Assembly: GCA_013519935.1 (NCBI GenBank)
Contig: JACDUA010000002.1
Span: 99,949-163,948, forward strand
From: Ectothiorhodospiraceae bacterium WFHF3C12
Lineage (GTDB): Bacteria > Pseudomonadota > Gammaproteobacteria > Nitrococcales > Nitrococcaceae
Reading direction: 5' to 3'
DNA: 64,000 bases
Position 1 is the stretch's first letter. Every line of letters starts with the position of its first letter. Position numbers and translations under genes: made by a program. The notes under the pieces are model-generated. The model did no database searches. It saw only the letters and a program-made list of their open reading frames with translations, and had not been told where the DNA came from. Below are positions 26,734-35,319 of the stretch, one piece after another.

Positions 26734-27735
26734 TCAGTCGAGCTCGACGACCACGCGGCCGACCTGCTCGCCGGCCAGAATGCGGTCGATCTCGCCATCG
26801 AGCTCTTCCAGGGACACGGTACGGGCGCGTTCCTCCAGCGCCGGTACCCGCCAGGCGCCGGCCAGGCGCTGCCAGATCGCCGGGCGTTTGGCGAGCGGGA
26901 CTTCCACGGAGTCGATGCCCAGCAGATTCACGCCCCGCAGGATGAACGGGAAGACCGTGGCGCCCTCCATCTTTGGCGAGGCGACCAGGCCACAGCAGGT
27001 GGCGGTGCCGCCGTAATACAGGGACTTCAGCACATTCACCAGCACGCCGCCGCCCACGGTGTCCACGGCACCGGCCCACTGCGGCTTGAGCAGCGGCTTG
27101 CCCTTGGGGTCGTCCAGGACGTCCCGGCCGACCACGTCCCTGGCGCCGAGGTGCTTGAGGAAGTCGTGCTGGTCGGCCTTGCCGGTGACGGCCGTGACGT
27201 CGTACCCGGCCCGGGCGAGGATGCCCACGGCCACGCTGCCCACGCCCCCACTGGCGCCGGTCACGAGAATGGGGCCGTCGGCGGGGGCCACCTCGCGGGA
27301 CTCCAGCCCCGCCACGGACAGGGCGGCGGTGAAACCGGCCGTGCCGTAGATCATGGCGGTATGCAGGTCCAGGCCGTCGGGGCAGGGCAGGGCCCAGCCG
27401 GCGGGAATGCGGATGTACTGGCCATAGCCGCCGGCGGTATTCATGCCCAGGTCGAAGCCGGTGACGATGACCTCGTCGCCGGCCTTGAAGTCCCCGCTTT
27501 CGCTGGCCTCGACGACGCCGGCCGCGTCGATGCCCGGTGTGTGCGGGTAACTGCGGGTGACGCCCTTGTTGCCGACGGCCGACAGGGCGTCCTTGTAGTT
27601 GAGCGAGGAATAGCGCACGCGGATCAGCAACTCGCCCTCCGGCAGGTCGCCGATCTGCCGCTGGATGATGTTCCGCTGGTAGTTGCCGTCCTCGGTCTCG
27701 GAGATCTGCAGCGCCTTGAATGCAGTGTCGCTCAT
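26734..27735 (-). CDS. acuI: Acrylyl-CoA reductase-like (YhdH/AcuI) oxidoreductase
   Basis: A 333-residue MDR reductase of the YhdH/AcuI group. Diagnostic stretches are 'SSLNYKDALSAVGNKGVTRS', 'PHTPGIDAAGVVEAS', the Rossmann motif 'ILVTGASGGVGSVAVGILAR' and 'GGTATCCGLVASPKMEGATV'. AcuI reduces toxic acryloyl-CoA to propionyl-CoA with NADPH, in DMSP and other C3 catabolism. AGGAGG precedes ATG 27735. Its position before a dmdC-like gene supports a short-chain enoyl-CoA role; no dmdA/dmdB or DMSP lyase gene is in the window. Confidence 0.85.
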   Translation of the reverse strand: MSDTAFKALQISETEDGNYQRNIIQRQIGDLPEGELLIRVRYSSLNYKDALSAVGNKGVTRSYPHTPGIDAAGVVEASESGDFKAGDEVIVTGFDLGMNTAGGYGQYIRIPAGWALPCPDGLDLHTAMIYGTAGFTAALSVAGLESREVAPADGPILVTGASGGVGSVAVGILARAGYDVTAVTGKADQHDFLKHLGARDVVGRDVLDDPKGKPLLKPQWAGAVDTVGGGVLVNVLKSLYYGGTATCCGLVASPKMEGATVFPFILRGVNLLGIDSVEVPLAKRPAIWQRLAGAWRVPALEERARTVSLEELDGEIDRILAGEQVGRVVVELD

Positions 27736-27958
27736 CGGGTGTCGTCCTCCTGCTGCCGGTGACGTGGGCCGCGCCCGCGCACCGTGTCGATGACTGGTAT
27801 TGTTATAGCCAGAATGCCGTCGGCCCGCGCGCGTCGCTCCGCGCTGCCCTGGAAGTCGGGCAATGGTCGCATCACGGGACCATTTTCGCCAGTCGCGCGG
27901 ACCGGCTCTCAGTACGCTCGGACGGCACGAAGCCCAACTGACGGAGACGCATCGCCGG

Positions 27959-28171
27959 ATGACCGAAGACCGCCTCATTGCCCTGGAGGAGAAGCTCGCC
28001 TACCAGGAGCACACTATCCATGAGCTCAACGATGCGCTGGTTGGTCAGCAGCAGCGCATCGACCGCCTGGAGGCCCGCTGCCAGTCGCTTCAGCAGCGCC
28101 TGGCCAGCCTCGCCGAGCGTATGGACGATGCCGGCGATGCCACCACGGAGCCGCCGCCTCCGCATTACTGA
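27959..28171 (+). CDS. slyX: SlyX family protein
   Basis: A 70-residue coiled-coil protein with the SlyX layout: 'RLIALEEKLAYQEHTIHELN', then a heptad-rich stretch to about residue 57, then the invariant tail PPPPHY. E. coli SlyX is 72 residues and of unknown function. ATG 27959 is chosen by comparison with the family; GGAG is 12 bases upstream, rather far. Confidence 0.88.
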   Translation: MTEDRLIALEEKLAYQEHTIHELNDALVGQQQRIDRLEARCQSLQQRLASLAERMDDAGDATTEPPPPHY

Positions 28172-28253
28172 GGGCCATCGGCGTCCGGTACCTTCCCAAG
28201 TCTAGCGCCCCCTGGCAGGAGATGCCCCCTCGCGCGGCGCCCGATGACCGCCA

Positions 28254-28517
28254 TCAGGCCCGGCGCCGGCTCGTGCTACGGCTGCCGTGGCGGTGCTGCA
28301 CCCGCTTCGCTTCTTCGCGGACGTCGTCGGGGCGCCGGCAGGCTTGCACGGTCCGGCGCCGCCCCTCGCCGCGACAGCGCCGGCTGCAATACCGGACGCG
28401 GTCCCAGCAGTGCGCCCAGCGCCTTCGCCAGGTGAAGGGCCGGGCGCAGGTGGCGCAGGTCTTTTCGGGTAAGGGCTTGCGGGCCAAGTCGCTCTCGCTT
28501 TCCGGGGTGGCCCTCAA
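28254..28517 (-). CDS. DUF2256 small zinc-binding protein
   Basis: Up to 87 residues. The core 'KPLPEKTCATCARPFTWRRR' continuing 'WAHCWDRVRYCSRRCRGEGR' matches DUF2256, a short family defined by its CxxC...YCSxxC pattern and 'W..WD.V' motif. The frame opens with TTG 28517, and the Arg-rich C-terminus is longer than in typical members of about 50 residues. A zinc-ribbon is likely; function unknown. The core motif is strong although the ends are uncertain. Confidence 0.7.
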   Translation of the reverse strand: MRATPESESDLARKPLPEKTCATCARPFTWRRRWAHCWDRVRYCSRRCRGEGRRRTVQACRRPDDVREEAKRVQHRHGSRSTSRRRA

Positions 28518-28645
28518 GGGCTATGTCCGACCCGGACGCTTTCAAGTCCCGTCCCCGAACGCCGGGTCCGGGGCGCGGTGGTTGAGGTGGTTCCGGGCGT
28601 TGCTTAAGCTGGATGGCCAGTCCTCGCGGCGCTAGCGTGAATCCC

Positions 28646-29053
28646 ATGGAAATCGACAGTTTCGACGCCCTGCTACAGGCGGCCCGTTCCCAGCCCGAGC
28701 CTCAGCGGCTGCTGCTGGTGTTCGTCAAGACCGCCTTGCCGGAGGACGCGGACGAAGAACAGGTTCAGCGGTTCGAGGCGGGCGAGGGAGGCGGCCTGGT
28801 ACCCGTCATGTACGTGGACAAGGCCGCCGACGAGCTGGGCGGTTTCGCCGAGCTGGTCCGGGAGTCGGAGCAGATGAGCGAGGACTGGCACATGGTCCTG
28901 GTCGGGGCTCTGGATGGCCGCGGTGGCAGGCCGCCCACGCCGGAGGAAGCCGAGGAGCCTCTGAAGAACATCGTACGGGCCATCCACGCCGGTGGTGATC
29001 TGGGCCATCTCGCCGCGTTCGACCGCGAAGGCTGGCCGGTGCGGTTCATGTGA
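28646..29053 (+). CDS. Conserved hypothetical protein (often mislabelled ribonucleotide reductase alpha)
   Basis: A 135-residue protein beginning MEIDSFDALLQAARSQPEPQ. I recognise the pattern 'FEAGEGGGLVPVMYVDKAAD', then 'GALDGRGGRPPTPEEAEEPL', from a small proteobacterial family that automatic pipelines call 'ribonucleotide reductase subunit alpha', without resemblance to real NrdA. Function unknown. The frame extends 33 bases further up, but Met12 fits the family start. Confidence 0.7.
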   Translation: MEIDSFDALLQAARSQPEPQRLLLVFVKTALPEDADEEQVQRFEAGEGGGLVPVMYVDKAADELGGFAELVRESEQMSEDWHMVLVGALDGRGGRPPTPEEAEEPLKNIVRAIHAGGDLGHLAAFDREGWPVRFM

Positions 29054-29285
29054 TCCCCGGCGGCATCGCTGGCCCTGCCGGTCACATTGAGACATAATCG
29101 ATCGGGCATGGATTGTCTTGCCGCTGGCACACAGAAGAGGTTCTGATCTGTCGGCGCATGTGGGGCGCTGGTATGCCTTGCTCGGGGTCTCCAGGGCTGC
29201 CCGGGTGACAAGGTGAGACGTTCTGCCGGTGGTCCCGGCGGTTTGCGCGGCAGGAAGGCGCACGAGACCAAGAAGAAGGTGTGCC

Positions 29286-30407
29286 GTGTCCCGATCACGT
29301 TCCGGACCCTCCACCGAGGCGGCCCAGAGGCTGCGGCTGCGCCGCGCCCTGCTGGGCGTGCTCGCCAATGTATTCACCGCCAGTTTCGCCGTCGGCTACT
29401 ACGCCGCCGGCATCGTCGCCGGGGCGCCGCTCGCGCATTACCTGGCGGCGTTGGTGATCCTCAACGCGGTGTTCCTGGCCCTCATCGCCAGCGGCCGCAA
29501 TCTGCGTTTCTCCGACCCGAGCTTGACGGACTTCCAGGTCATCGCGCCGCTGTGGCCGTCCATCTACATCATGTACTTCCTGACCGTGCCCCAGGCCCGC
29601 ATGACCTTCCTGCTCATGGCGCTGGTGGGCATGCTTTTCGCGACGCTGGCCTACGGGATTCGCCGGCTGCTGGGTATCGCCAGCGTCATCGTGTTCAGCT
29701 ATCTGCTGCTGCTGGCGGCGTTGCTGCAGTGGGCCCCGGAGCGCATCGATCTTCGCGTCGAGGTGGTCATCGTCTTCGCCTACGCGGTGGTCCTGCTGCT
29801 GATCGCCTTCATCGGCAATCAGGTTGCCGCGCTGCGCCGGGTGGTGAAGGCGCGAAACCGCGAGCTGGAATCCGCCGTGGCGGAGCTCCGGGAGCTGGCC
29901 ACGCTCGATCCGCTGACGCGGCTGCCCAACCGGCGTTCCATCATGGACCACCTGCTGCAGGAGGAATCGCGCGCCGAGCGGCGGACACCCGAACAGAACA
30001 GCCTTTGTCTGTGCCTGGTGGACGTCGACCACTTCAAGCGCATCAACGACACCTACGGGCATCAGGTCGGTGACCGGGCGCTGCAGCAGGTGGCCGACGC
30101 CCTGGTCAACGTGCTGCGCAAGGGTGATTTCGTCGGCCGCTATGGTGGGGAGGAGTTCCTTCTGATCCTCCCGGAGAGCACGCGGGAGGGCGCCCGCATC
30201 GCGGCGGACCGCGTGCGCCGGCATATCGAGCAGTCGGGGATGTCGGCGCTGGAGTCGGCGGAGCACCTCACGGTGTCCATCGGCGTGGCCGTCCACAGTC
30301 CGGGGGATTCGGTGGAAAAGACCCTGGGCCGCGCCGATGCGGCGCTCTACGAGGCGAAGGGGAAAGGGCGCAACCAGGTGGTGCTGGCGGGCGAAGAGAA
30401 GGGCTGA
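29286..30407 (+). CDS. Membrane-bound diguanylate cyclase (GGEEF)
   Basis: A 373-residue protein with six hydrophobic segments in the first 170 residues, a short coiled coil ('VVKARNRELESAVAELRELA') and a C-terminal GGDEF domain. The active site reads 'GRYGGEEFLLILPE', with 'DPLTRLPNRRS' and 'LVDVDHFKRINDTYGHQVGD'. An RxxD inhibitory site (RKGD) lies five residues before GGEEF, so product inhibition is expected. GTG 29286 is chosen because AAGAAGG precedes it. It makes cyclic di-GMP; the signal sensed by the MASE-like membrane part is unknown. Confidence 0.9.
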   Translation: MSRSRSGPSTEAAQRLRLRRALLGVLANVFTASFAVGYYAAGIVAGAPLAHYLAALVILNAVFLALIASGRNLRFSDPSLTDFQVIAPLWPSIYIMYFLTVPQARMTFLLMALVGMLFATLAYGIRRLLGIASVIVFSYLLLLAALLQWAPERIDLRVEVVIVFAYAVVLLLIAFIGNQVAALRRVVKARNRELESAVAELRELATLDPLTRLPNRRSIMDHLLQEESRAERRTPEQNSLCLCLVDVDHFKRINDTYGHQVGDRALQQVADALVNVLRKGDFVGRYGGEEFLLILPESTREGARIAADRVRRHIEQSGMSALESAEHLTVSIGVAVHSPGDSVEKTLGRADAALYEAKGKGRNQVVLAGEEKG

Positions 30408-30417
30408 GGCGGTTCGG

Positions 30418-30606
30418 TCACGACGCCGCGAACCGCCCCGGCTGACGCCGCTGCCAGAACTTCTCGTGGAAGAAATAGCCCACGGTGTTCACCAGCGGCT
30501 CCACGAGCGCCACCGCGCTGCCAACCGCGATGCTGCCGGTCAGCAGGTAGGTCACCCCGAAGGCGATACTGATGTGCATGGCACCGAAACTCAACGTCTT
30601 GAGCAT
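30418..30606 (-). CDS. DUF2061 small membrane protein, Fur-box controlled
   Basis: A 62-residue protein: 'LKTLSFGAMHISIAFGVTYL', then 'VGSAVALVEPLVNTVGYFFH', then 'EKFWQRR'. This is the DUF2061 pattern of two membrane helices with a conserved C-terminal HEK.W. GAGGAAAG precedes ATG 30606. A 16-of-19 Fur box lies 34 bases upstream of the start, so expression should rise on iron starvation. Function unknown; a role at the membrane under low iron is inferred only from the promoter. It is convergent with the diguanylate cyclase. Confidence 0.85.
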   Translation of the reverse strand: MLKTLSFGAMHISIAFGVTYLLTGSIAVGSAVALVEPLVNTVGYFFHEKFWQRRQPGRFAAS

Positions 30607-30639
30607 GGCTCTTTCCTCCGAGTGAAACTTCCCTGAGAT

Positions 30640-30658
30640 GATAACAATTCTCATTATC
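30640..30658. promoter_or_regulatory. Fur box
   Basis: The minus strand reads GATAATGAGAATTGTTATC, which matches the 19-bp Fur consensus GATAATGATAATCATTATC at 16 of 19 positions. It lies directly upstream of the DUF2061 gene and is far from any other start codon. Confidence 0.8.
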
Positions 30659-30715
30659 GGGTCTATTTGAATGATTGAATCGCTGGGATAGGCGGCGTCT
30701 CGGGTTGATGCCGGG

Positions 30716-30742
30716 CAAAAGAAAAGCCCGCCGAAGCGGGCC
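30716..30742 (-). terminator. Intrinsic terminator of the DUF4397 lipoprotein gene
   Basis: On the minus strand GCCCGC-ttcg-GCGGGC is followed by TTTTCTTTT. The A-rich other flank makes it partly bidirectional. It lies about 25 bases after the lipoprotein stop. Confidence 0.85.
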
Positions 30743-30765
30743 TTTTGCGTCGCTATCGCCGTCCC

Positions 30766-32241
30766 CTAGTTCGTGAGGAGGAGGAGTCCGGCGCCGGCCG
30801 GGTTGCCGTCCACGCCGTCCGGCTGGCGCGCGATGGCGGTGATGACGTCGCCGTTGCTCAGGGTCACGCCCTCGGCGTTGATCGCCATGGTTCCGCCCGA
30901 GCGCTCCACCACGCGGATGTCGTAGTCGCCCGCCGACACGGCCACGTAGTCCGTGACGTCGCGGAAGGGGAAGTCCGACAGGAGCGGCGTCGCGGCGCCG
31001 TTGAGGATCTCCGAGGTGGAGAAGTCGCCCGCCGGGGTCACGTACACGTCCACGTTGCCGACAGCCGGCGCACCGTGAACGATCTTCACGCTGGCCTGGG
31101 TGGCGATGCTGCGGTTGTCATCCACCGTCGGCGTCAGGTCGAAAGCGGTGGCGGGGGTGCCACCGATGTCGGCGACGTTGCCCAGCGCCAGCACGCTGTA
31201 CTCGGTGCCCGCCTCAAGCACGGCCGTCACGGGGGAGGACAGCACGTCGGTGCCGCTGCCCGCGGCCTGGACGTTCAGGTCATAGCTGCCCGTGGCGAGC
31301 TCGTCATAGGTGCTGGCGTCCACGTTGACGCCGAGGTACGGCACGCCGGAGAGGTAACCGCTGCCGTTGGCCGTGACATCGACGTCGCCAGCGTCCGGAG
31401 AGACGTGGGCCACCTTCACGCCGGCCTGGGTATCGGTATCCAGCAGCTCGACGATGGTGCCCCCGACGATGGCGAGCAGCTTGACCGGAGCCGCCGACTG
31501 CTCCACCTGGTTCACGGTATTCACCGCGACGATGGCGATCTCGGCCCCGGCGAAGGGCGAGAGATCTACCGTGCCGGAGTCATACACGACAGTATCGCTG
31601 CCTTCCGGGGTGATCTGGATCTGGTACTGCCCCGCCGGCAGCGCGCCGCTGGCGGTGGCGTCCACGGTGTCGGTGTAGCCGAAGGTGAACGCCGGGCTGG
31701 TGGCGGTAACGTCCGTCCCGGGCGCGGTGACGTAGACGTCCACGCCGCTGCTCGCCGCCGCGTCCGCTGCCGTGGAGGCATGGGCGGCGACGATGGAGAC
31801 CTCGCCACTGCCGGGGGTCGATGCCGAGGGGTTGAAGGTGACGGCCTCGAGGTCGTAGCTGTCGCCGGCGGCGGCGGTGCCCACGACGACGGCGGTTGCC
31901 GCCTGGCCTTCGTCGACCGCCAGGCCGGGCAGCGCCAGGACACTGGTGGTGCTGCCATCAGGCAGATTGGCCAGGACGTCGAAGTCGTAGGTCGTCGCCG
32001 GCAGAGTCAGAAAGCCGGTGGTTCCGGCGAAATCCAGGCCGGTGATCGGCGTGGAGGTCGAGCCGCCAGCGGTGGCTTCCACGTCCACGGCCGGAGCGTC
32101 GCTCACGGCATGGACAATGCGCAGGTCGCCGGTCGGGTCGCCGCCGGTAACGTTGTCATCATCGTCGTCATTGTCGCCGCCGCAGGCGACGAGCAGCAGG
32201 TCCAGGGGGATGGCCATGAATAATTTCCTGGGGTTGAACAT
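30766..32241 (-). CDS. DUF4397 repeat lipoprotein
   Basis: A 491-residue secreted lipoprotein. The signal peptide ends in the lipobox 'LLLVAC' (Cys20), followed by an acidic run GGDNDDDDDN that favours outer-membrane sorting. Three clear DUF4397-type repeats start at 'GDLRIVHAVSDAPAVDVEAT', 'AGVKVAHVSPDAGDVDVTAN' and 'ASVKIVHGAPAVGNVDVYVT'. A degenerate fourth lies at 'GEVSIVAAHAST'. The protein is rich in Asp, Thr, Val and Ala and poor in Cys, as expected for a beta-sandwich surface protein. AAGGAG precedes ATG 32241. The upstream gap to 32514 is AT-rich and probably contains its promoter. Function unknown. Confidence 0.85.
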   Translation of the reverse strand: MFNPRKLFMAIPLDLLLVACGGDNDDDDDNVTGGDPTGDLRIVHAVSDAPAVDVEATAGGSTSTPITGLDFAGTTGFLTLPATTYDFDVLANLPDGSTTSVLALPGLAVDEGQAATAVVVGTAAAGDSYDLEAVTFNPSASTPGSGEVSIVAAHASTAADAAASSGVDVYVTAPGTDVTATSPAFTFGYTDTVDATASGALPAGQYQIQITPEGSDTVVYDSGTVDLSPFAGAEIAIVAVNTVNQVEQSAAPVKLLAIVGGTIVELLDTDTQAGVKVAHVSPDAGDVDVTANGSGYLSGVPYLGVNVDASTYDELATGSYDLNVQAAGSGTDVLSSPVTAVLEAGTEYSVLALGNVADIGGTPATAFDLTPTVDDNRSIATQASVKIVHGAPAVGNVDVYVTPAGDFSTSEILNGAATPLLSDFPFRDVTDYVAVSAGDYDIRVVERSGGTMAINAEGVTLSNGDVITAIARQPDGVDGNPAGAGLLLLTN

Positions 32242-32514
32242 GTCGTACTCCTTGCATTGGGGTCCATATCGCCGCGGGGGCGGTTGTACACATGTACGCC
32301 CTGAGTTGTATCGGATTAGTACATAGTTGTCTAACTTTTTGAATGCTTCTTTCGGGTATTTGTATAGAAACGGTACGTTTCTCAAGCTGAAACAGTTATT
32401 TTTCTGTACTTTCCTTTTACGCGATCACGCGCCTCTGTGGGCCCGGCCGTGGCCGGAGGTGGACTCCCGGTGGCGGTGTTACGGTGTAACGGTGTAACGG
32501 CGATGGAGTGAGCG

Positions 32515-33294
32515 ATGGAAGCGGAACAGTGCCGGGTGCCCGGGCTGGACGGGCGTGTCGCGCTGGTGACCGGCGCCGGCAGGGGGATCGGTGCCGCGGT
32601 CGCCGAGGGGCTGGCCGCCTCGGGGGCCCGGGTTGCCCTTCACTGCCACGGCAGCCTGGAGGCGGCCAATGCGCTGGCGGCGCGTATCGGTGGACGTGGC
32701 GGCGAGGCCGCCGTCATTCAGCGGGATCTGACCGAGCGCGGCGCGGCGGACGCGTTGGTGGAAGAAGCCGTGGGCCGGCTGGGCGGGCTGGATATACTGG
32801 TCAACAATGCCGGGGCCATGGTGGACCGGCGCCCACTCGAGGCAGTGGACGATGCGTTCATCGACGCCGTTCTGGACCTGAACGTGCGGCCGGTCATTCA
32901 TGCCTGCCGGGCGGCGGTGCCGGCGCTGTCACGGGGTGGCGGGAGCATCATCAATGTCAGCTCCATCTCCGCCCGGACCGGCGGTAGCCCGGGTTCGAGT
33001 GTCTACAGCAGCGCCAAGGCGTTCATCAGTACCTTCACCCGGTCCCTGGCGAAAGAGCTGGCCGAGGAGGGGATCCGTGTCAACGCGGTCTCCCCCGGCA
33101 CCGTGGAGACGGACTTTCACCGTCGCTATTCCACACCGGAGAAGCTGGAACGGACCCGACAGTCCATACCGCTGAGGCGCCTGGCGGCGGCGGACGATTG
33201 TGTGGGCACTTTTCTGTACCTGGCCTCGGAGAGCCTTTCCGGCTACATCACGGGTCAGGTGGTGGAGGTCAACGGCGGTCAGCTCATCGCCTGA
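32515..33294 (+). CDS. SDR family oxidoreductase
   Basis: A 259-residue classical short-chain dehydrogenase. It has the NAD(P) motif 'VALVTGAGRGIGAAVAEGLA', 'VNNAGAM', catalytic Ser in 'INVSSISA' and 'VYSSAKAF' (Tyr-x3-Lys), and the C-terminal 'YITGQVVEVNGGQ'. It resembles 3-oxoacyl-ACP reductase-type enzymes. A short direct repeat 'GTGTTACGGTGTAACGGTGT' lies just before the gene. The 3' end overlaps the convergent antiporter gene by 11 bases. Confidence 0.9.
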   Translation: MEAEQCRVPGLDGRVALVTGAGRGIGAAVAEGLAASGARVALHCHGSLEAANALAARIGGRGGEAAVIQRDLTERGAADALVEEAVGRLGGLDILVNNAGAMVDRRPLEAVDDAFIDAVLDLNVRPVIHACRAAVPALSRGGGSIINVSSISARTGGSPGSSVYSSAKAFISTFTRSLAKELAEEGIRVNAVSPGTVETDFHRRYSTPEKLERTRQSIPLRRLAAADDCVGTFLYLASESLSGYITGQVVEVNGGQLIA

Positions 33295-34543
33295 CCGCGC
33301 CACCCTTGTCGCCGCCCGCGAGATGGCGTGCCAGCGGGCCGATGGTCAGGCCCTGAACGATAAGGCTGAACAGCACCACGGCGTAGGTGACCGGCAGCAG
33401 CAGGTCGCGAACCTCGCCGGCGGGCAGCGACAGGACGAGGGCCACGGAAATCCCGCCCCGCAATCCGCCCCAGGTCAGTATGGGCACGACCCCGGGCGAG
33501 AATGCGCGGAACGGGGAGAGCAGCCCGACGGGCACCCCGACGCTCACCAGGCGGACCGCTACTACGACCGGGATGAGCAGCGCGGCCGCCAGAGCCGTAG
33601 TCGCGTCGAAGCTGATTATCAGGACCTCAAGGCCGATGAGTACGAAAAGGACGGCGTTGAGGACCTCATCCACCAGCTCCCAGAAGTGATGCAGGTGTTC
33701 GCGGGTGCGATCGGACATGGCCTCGCCAGGCCGGTGATTGCCGAGCATGAGGCCGGCGACCACCATGGCAATGGGGCCGGATAGATGCAGCGCGTGGGCC
33801 AGGGCGTAGCCGCCCATGACGACGGCCAGGGAGATGAGAACCTCCACCTGGTACTGATCCAGCCCCCGGAGCATGCGGTGCGCGATCCATCCCAGCGCGA
33901 AGCCGAAGGCGGCACCGCCTACCGCCTCCTGGAGGAACAGCAGGCCGACCTCGGCGGGGACCGCCTCGCCGGCGACGGCGAGCTGCAGCATCACGATGAA
34001 GACCACCACGGCGACGCCGTCATTGAAGAGCGACTCCCCGACGATCTTTGTCTCCAGCGAACGGGGGACGCCGGCGGTCTTGAGAATACCCAGCACTGCA
34101 ATGGGATCGGTGGGGGAGATCAGCGCCCCGAAGACCAGGCACCAGGTCATCGGCAGGTCAAGGCCGAGGGCGCGGAAAAGCACCCAGGCCGCGGCCGCGA
34201 CGAGCAGTGTGGATAGCAGCACTCCGAGGGTCGCCAGCGTAGCGACGATGTAGCGCCGCCGGGCGAGTGCCTCGAAGTCGACGAACAGGGCACCGGCGAA
34301 CAACAAAAAGGAGAGCATGCCTTCCAGTACGGTGGCGGGGAAGTCAACGGCCCCCAACTGCGAACGGGCCCAGTCGCCCAGCGGACCGATCCCCAACCCG
34401 TCCGCCATCAACAGGCCCACGGACACCGCGAGCGCCAGCAACATTACCCCGAGGGCGGTAGGCAAACCAATGAAGCGGTGATTGAGGTAGGCGAAAACGG
34501 CGGCAAGCGACACCACCAGTGCGGCCAGATCGAAAAGTCCCAA
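33284..34543 (-). CDS. CPA1-type cation:proton antiporter
   Basis: A 419-residue membrane protein with about 12 helices. CPA1 signatures are 'VFGALISPTDPIAVLGILKT' and the ion-binding 'GESLFNDGVAVVVFIVML'; 'LTWGGLRGGISVALVLSLPA' is the typical penultimate helix. It exchanges Na+ (or K+) for protons for pH and salt homeostasis. The short cytoplasmic tail suggests no regulatory domain. Its stop overlaps the convergent SDR gene. Confidence 0.92.
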   Translation of the reverse strand: MGLFDLAALVVSLAAVFAYLNHRFIGLPTALGVMLLALAVSVGLLMADGLGIGPLGDWARSQLGAVDFPATVLEGMLSFLLFAGALFVDFEALARRRYIVATLATLGVLLSTLLVAAAAWVLFRALGLDLPMTWCLVFGALISPTDPIAVLGILKTAGVPRSLETKIVGESLFNDGVAVVVFIVMLQLAVAGEAVPAEVGLLFLQEAVGGAAFGFALGWIAHRMLRGLDQYQVEVLISLAVVMGGYALAHALHLSGPIAMVVAGLMLGNHRPGEAMSDRTREHLHHFWELVDEVLNAVLFVLIGLEVLIISFDATTALAAALLIPVVVAVRLVSVGVPVGLLSPFRAFSPGVVPILTWGGLRGGISVALVLSLPAGEVRDLLLPVTYAVVLFSLIVQGLTIGPLARHLAGGDKGGAVRR

Positions 34544-34757
34544 AGGTTCCCCTCCCTGCGTCGATGGGCGTTGGCCGGCATGATACTCGCCTTACGGGCC
34601 CTTGACCTGGCCGGAGGCGGGCCCGGCTGCCCGGGCCCCCGCTGGCGCGGGGTTGTACCGCAGCGTTTTCGTACACATCTGGACAGTCAGGGAATGCCGC
34701 GGCACGGGGTGACGCGTGGCGATGCAATCGGGCAGACACAGATAGGGACCCATAGCC

Positions 34758-35171
34758 ATGCAGCACTTGAACGCGGTCTATCGAAGAATCCTTTTGGGCA
34801 GCGCGCTCGCCCTGATGCCGTTGGTGGCGGCACAGGCGGCCTCTGGCGGTGAAGGGGAGCAGGACGGCGAGCAGACGCTGCTTACCGAAGAGGAACAGGC
34901 ACGCTACGAGCGGCGAATGCGCCAGACCCTGTCCGAATGGCGCGAGCGCGTGGAGTCCGCCACGGAGGCCGGCAGCGAGCGGGCGGAGGAATTGACCGAG
35001 GCCGGCCGTCGCGAGCTGAACGCGGTCTGGGACGATGCCCGGGAGGACTGGCGCAAGCTGGAGGAGGCCACCGGCGAGGCCTGGCAGGACAGCAGGCGGA
35101 CTTTCGAGCAGTCCATGCAGGCCCTGGAGAAGCGCTGGGATGCACTCAACAGCGATGACGAAGGATCCTGA
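34758..35171 (+). CDS. Secreted alpha-helical hypothetical protein
   Basis: A 137-residue protein with a signal peptide ('LLGSALALMPLVAAQA') and a mature part that is almost wholly charged helix. Three related stretches, 'LSEWRERVESATEAGSE', 'LNAVWDDAREDWRKLEEATG' and 'AWQDSRRTFEQSMQALEKRW', repeat Trp and acidic/basic residues at helical spacing. It probably forms a periplasmic coiled coil. I do not recognise a family. Confidence 0.65.
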   Translation: MQHLNAVYRRILLGSALALMPLVAAQAASGGEGEQDGEQTLLTEEEQARYERRMRQTLSEWRERVESATEAGSERAEELTEAGRRELNAVWDDAREDWRKLEEATGEAWQDSRRTFEQSMQALEKRWDALNSDDEGS

Positions 35172-35319
35172 CCAGGACATTGCCGCGACACGCTGCTGAC
35201 CCGGGTGCTTTCAGCCGGTAGCGCTTCGGTGACCGGGAGTCGGTGGCAGCTGGCGCGCAGGCCCGGTGGCTTGCGTCCGGCGCCCACCGTCCACCGCTTC
35301 TCCCGTCGTCCCGATCCGC

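Noticed and set aside
24871..27735. Complete DMSP demethylation or cleavage cluster
   Set aside because: Only the dmdC-like and acuI-like genes are present; no dmdA, dmdB, dmdD or lyase gene is in the window.
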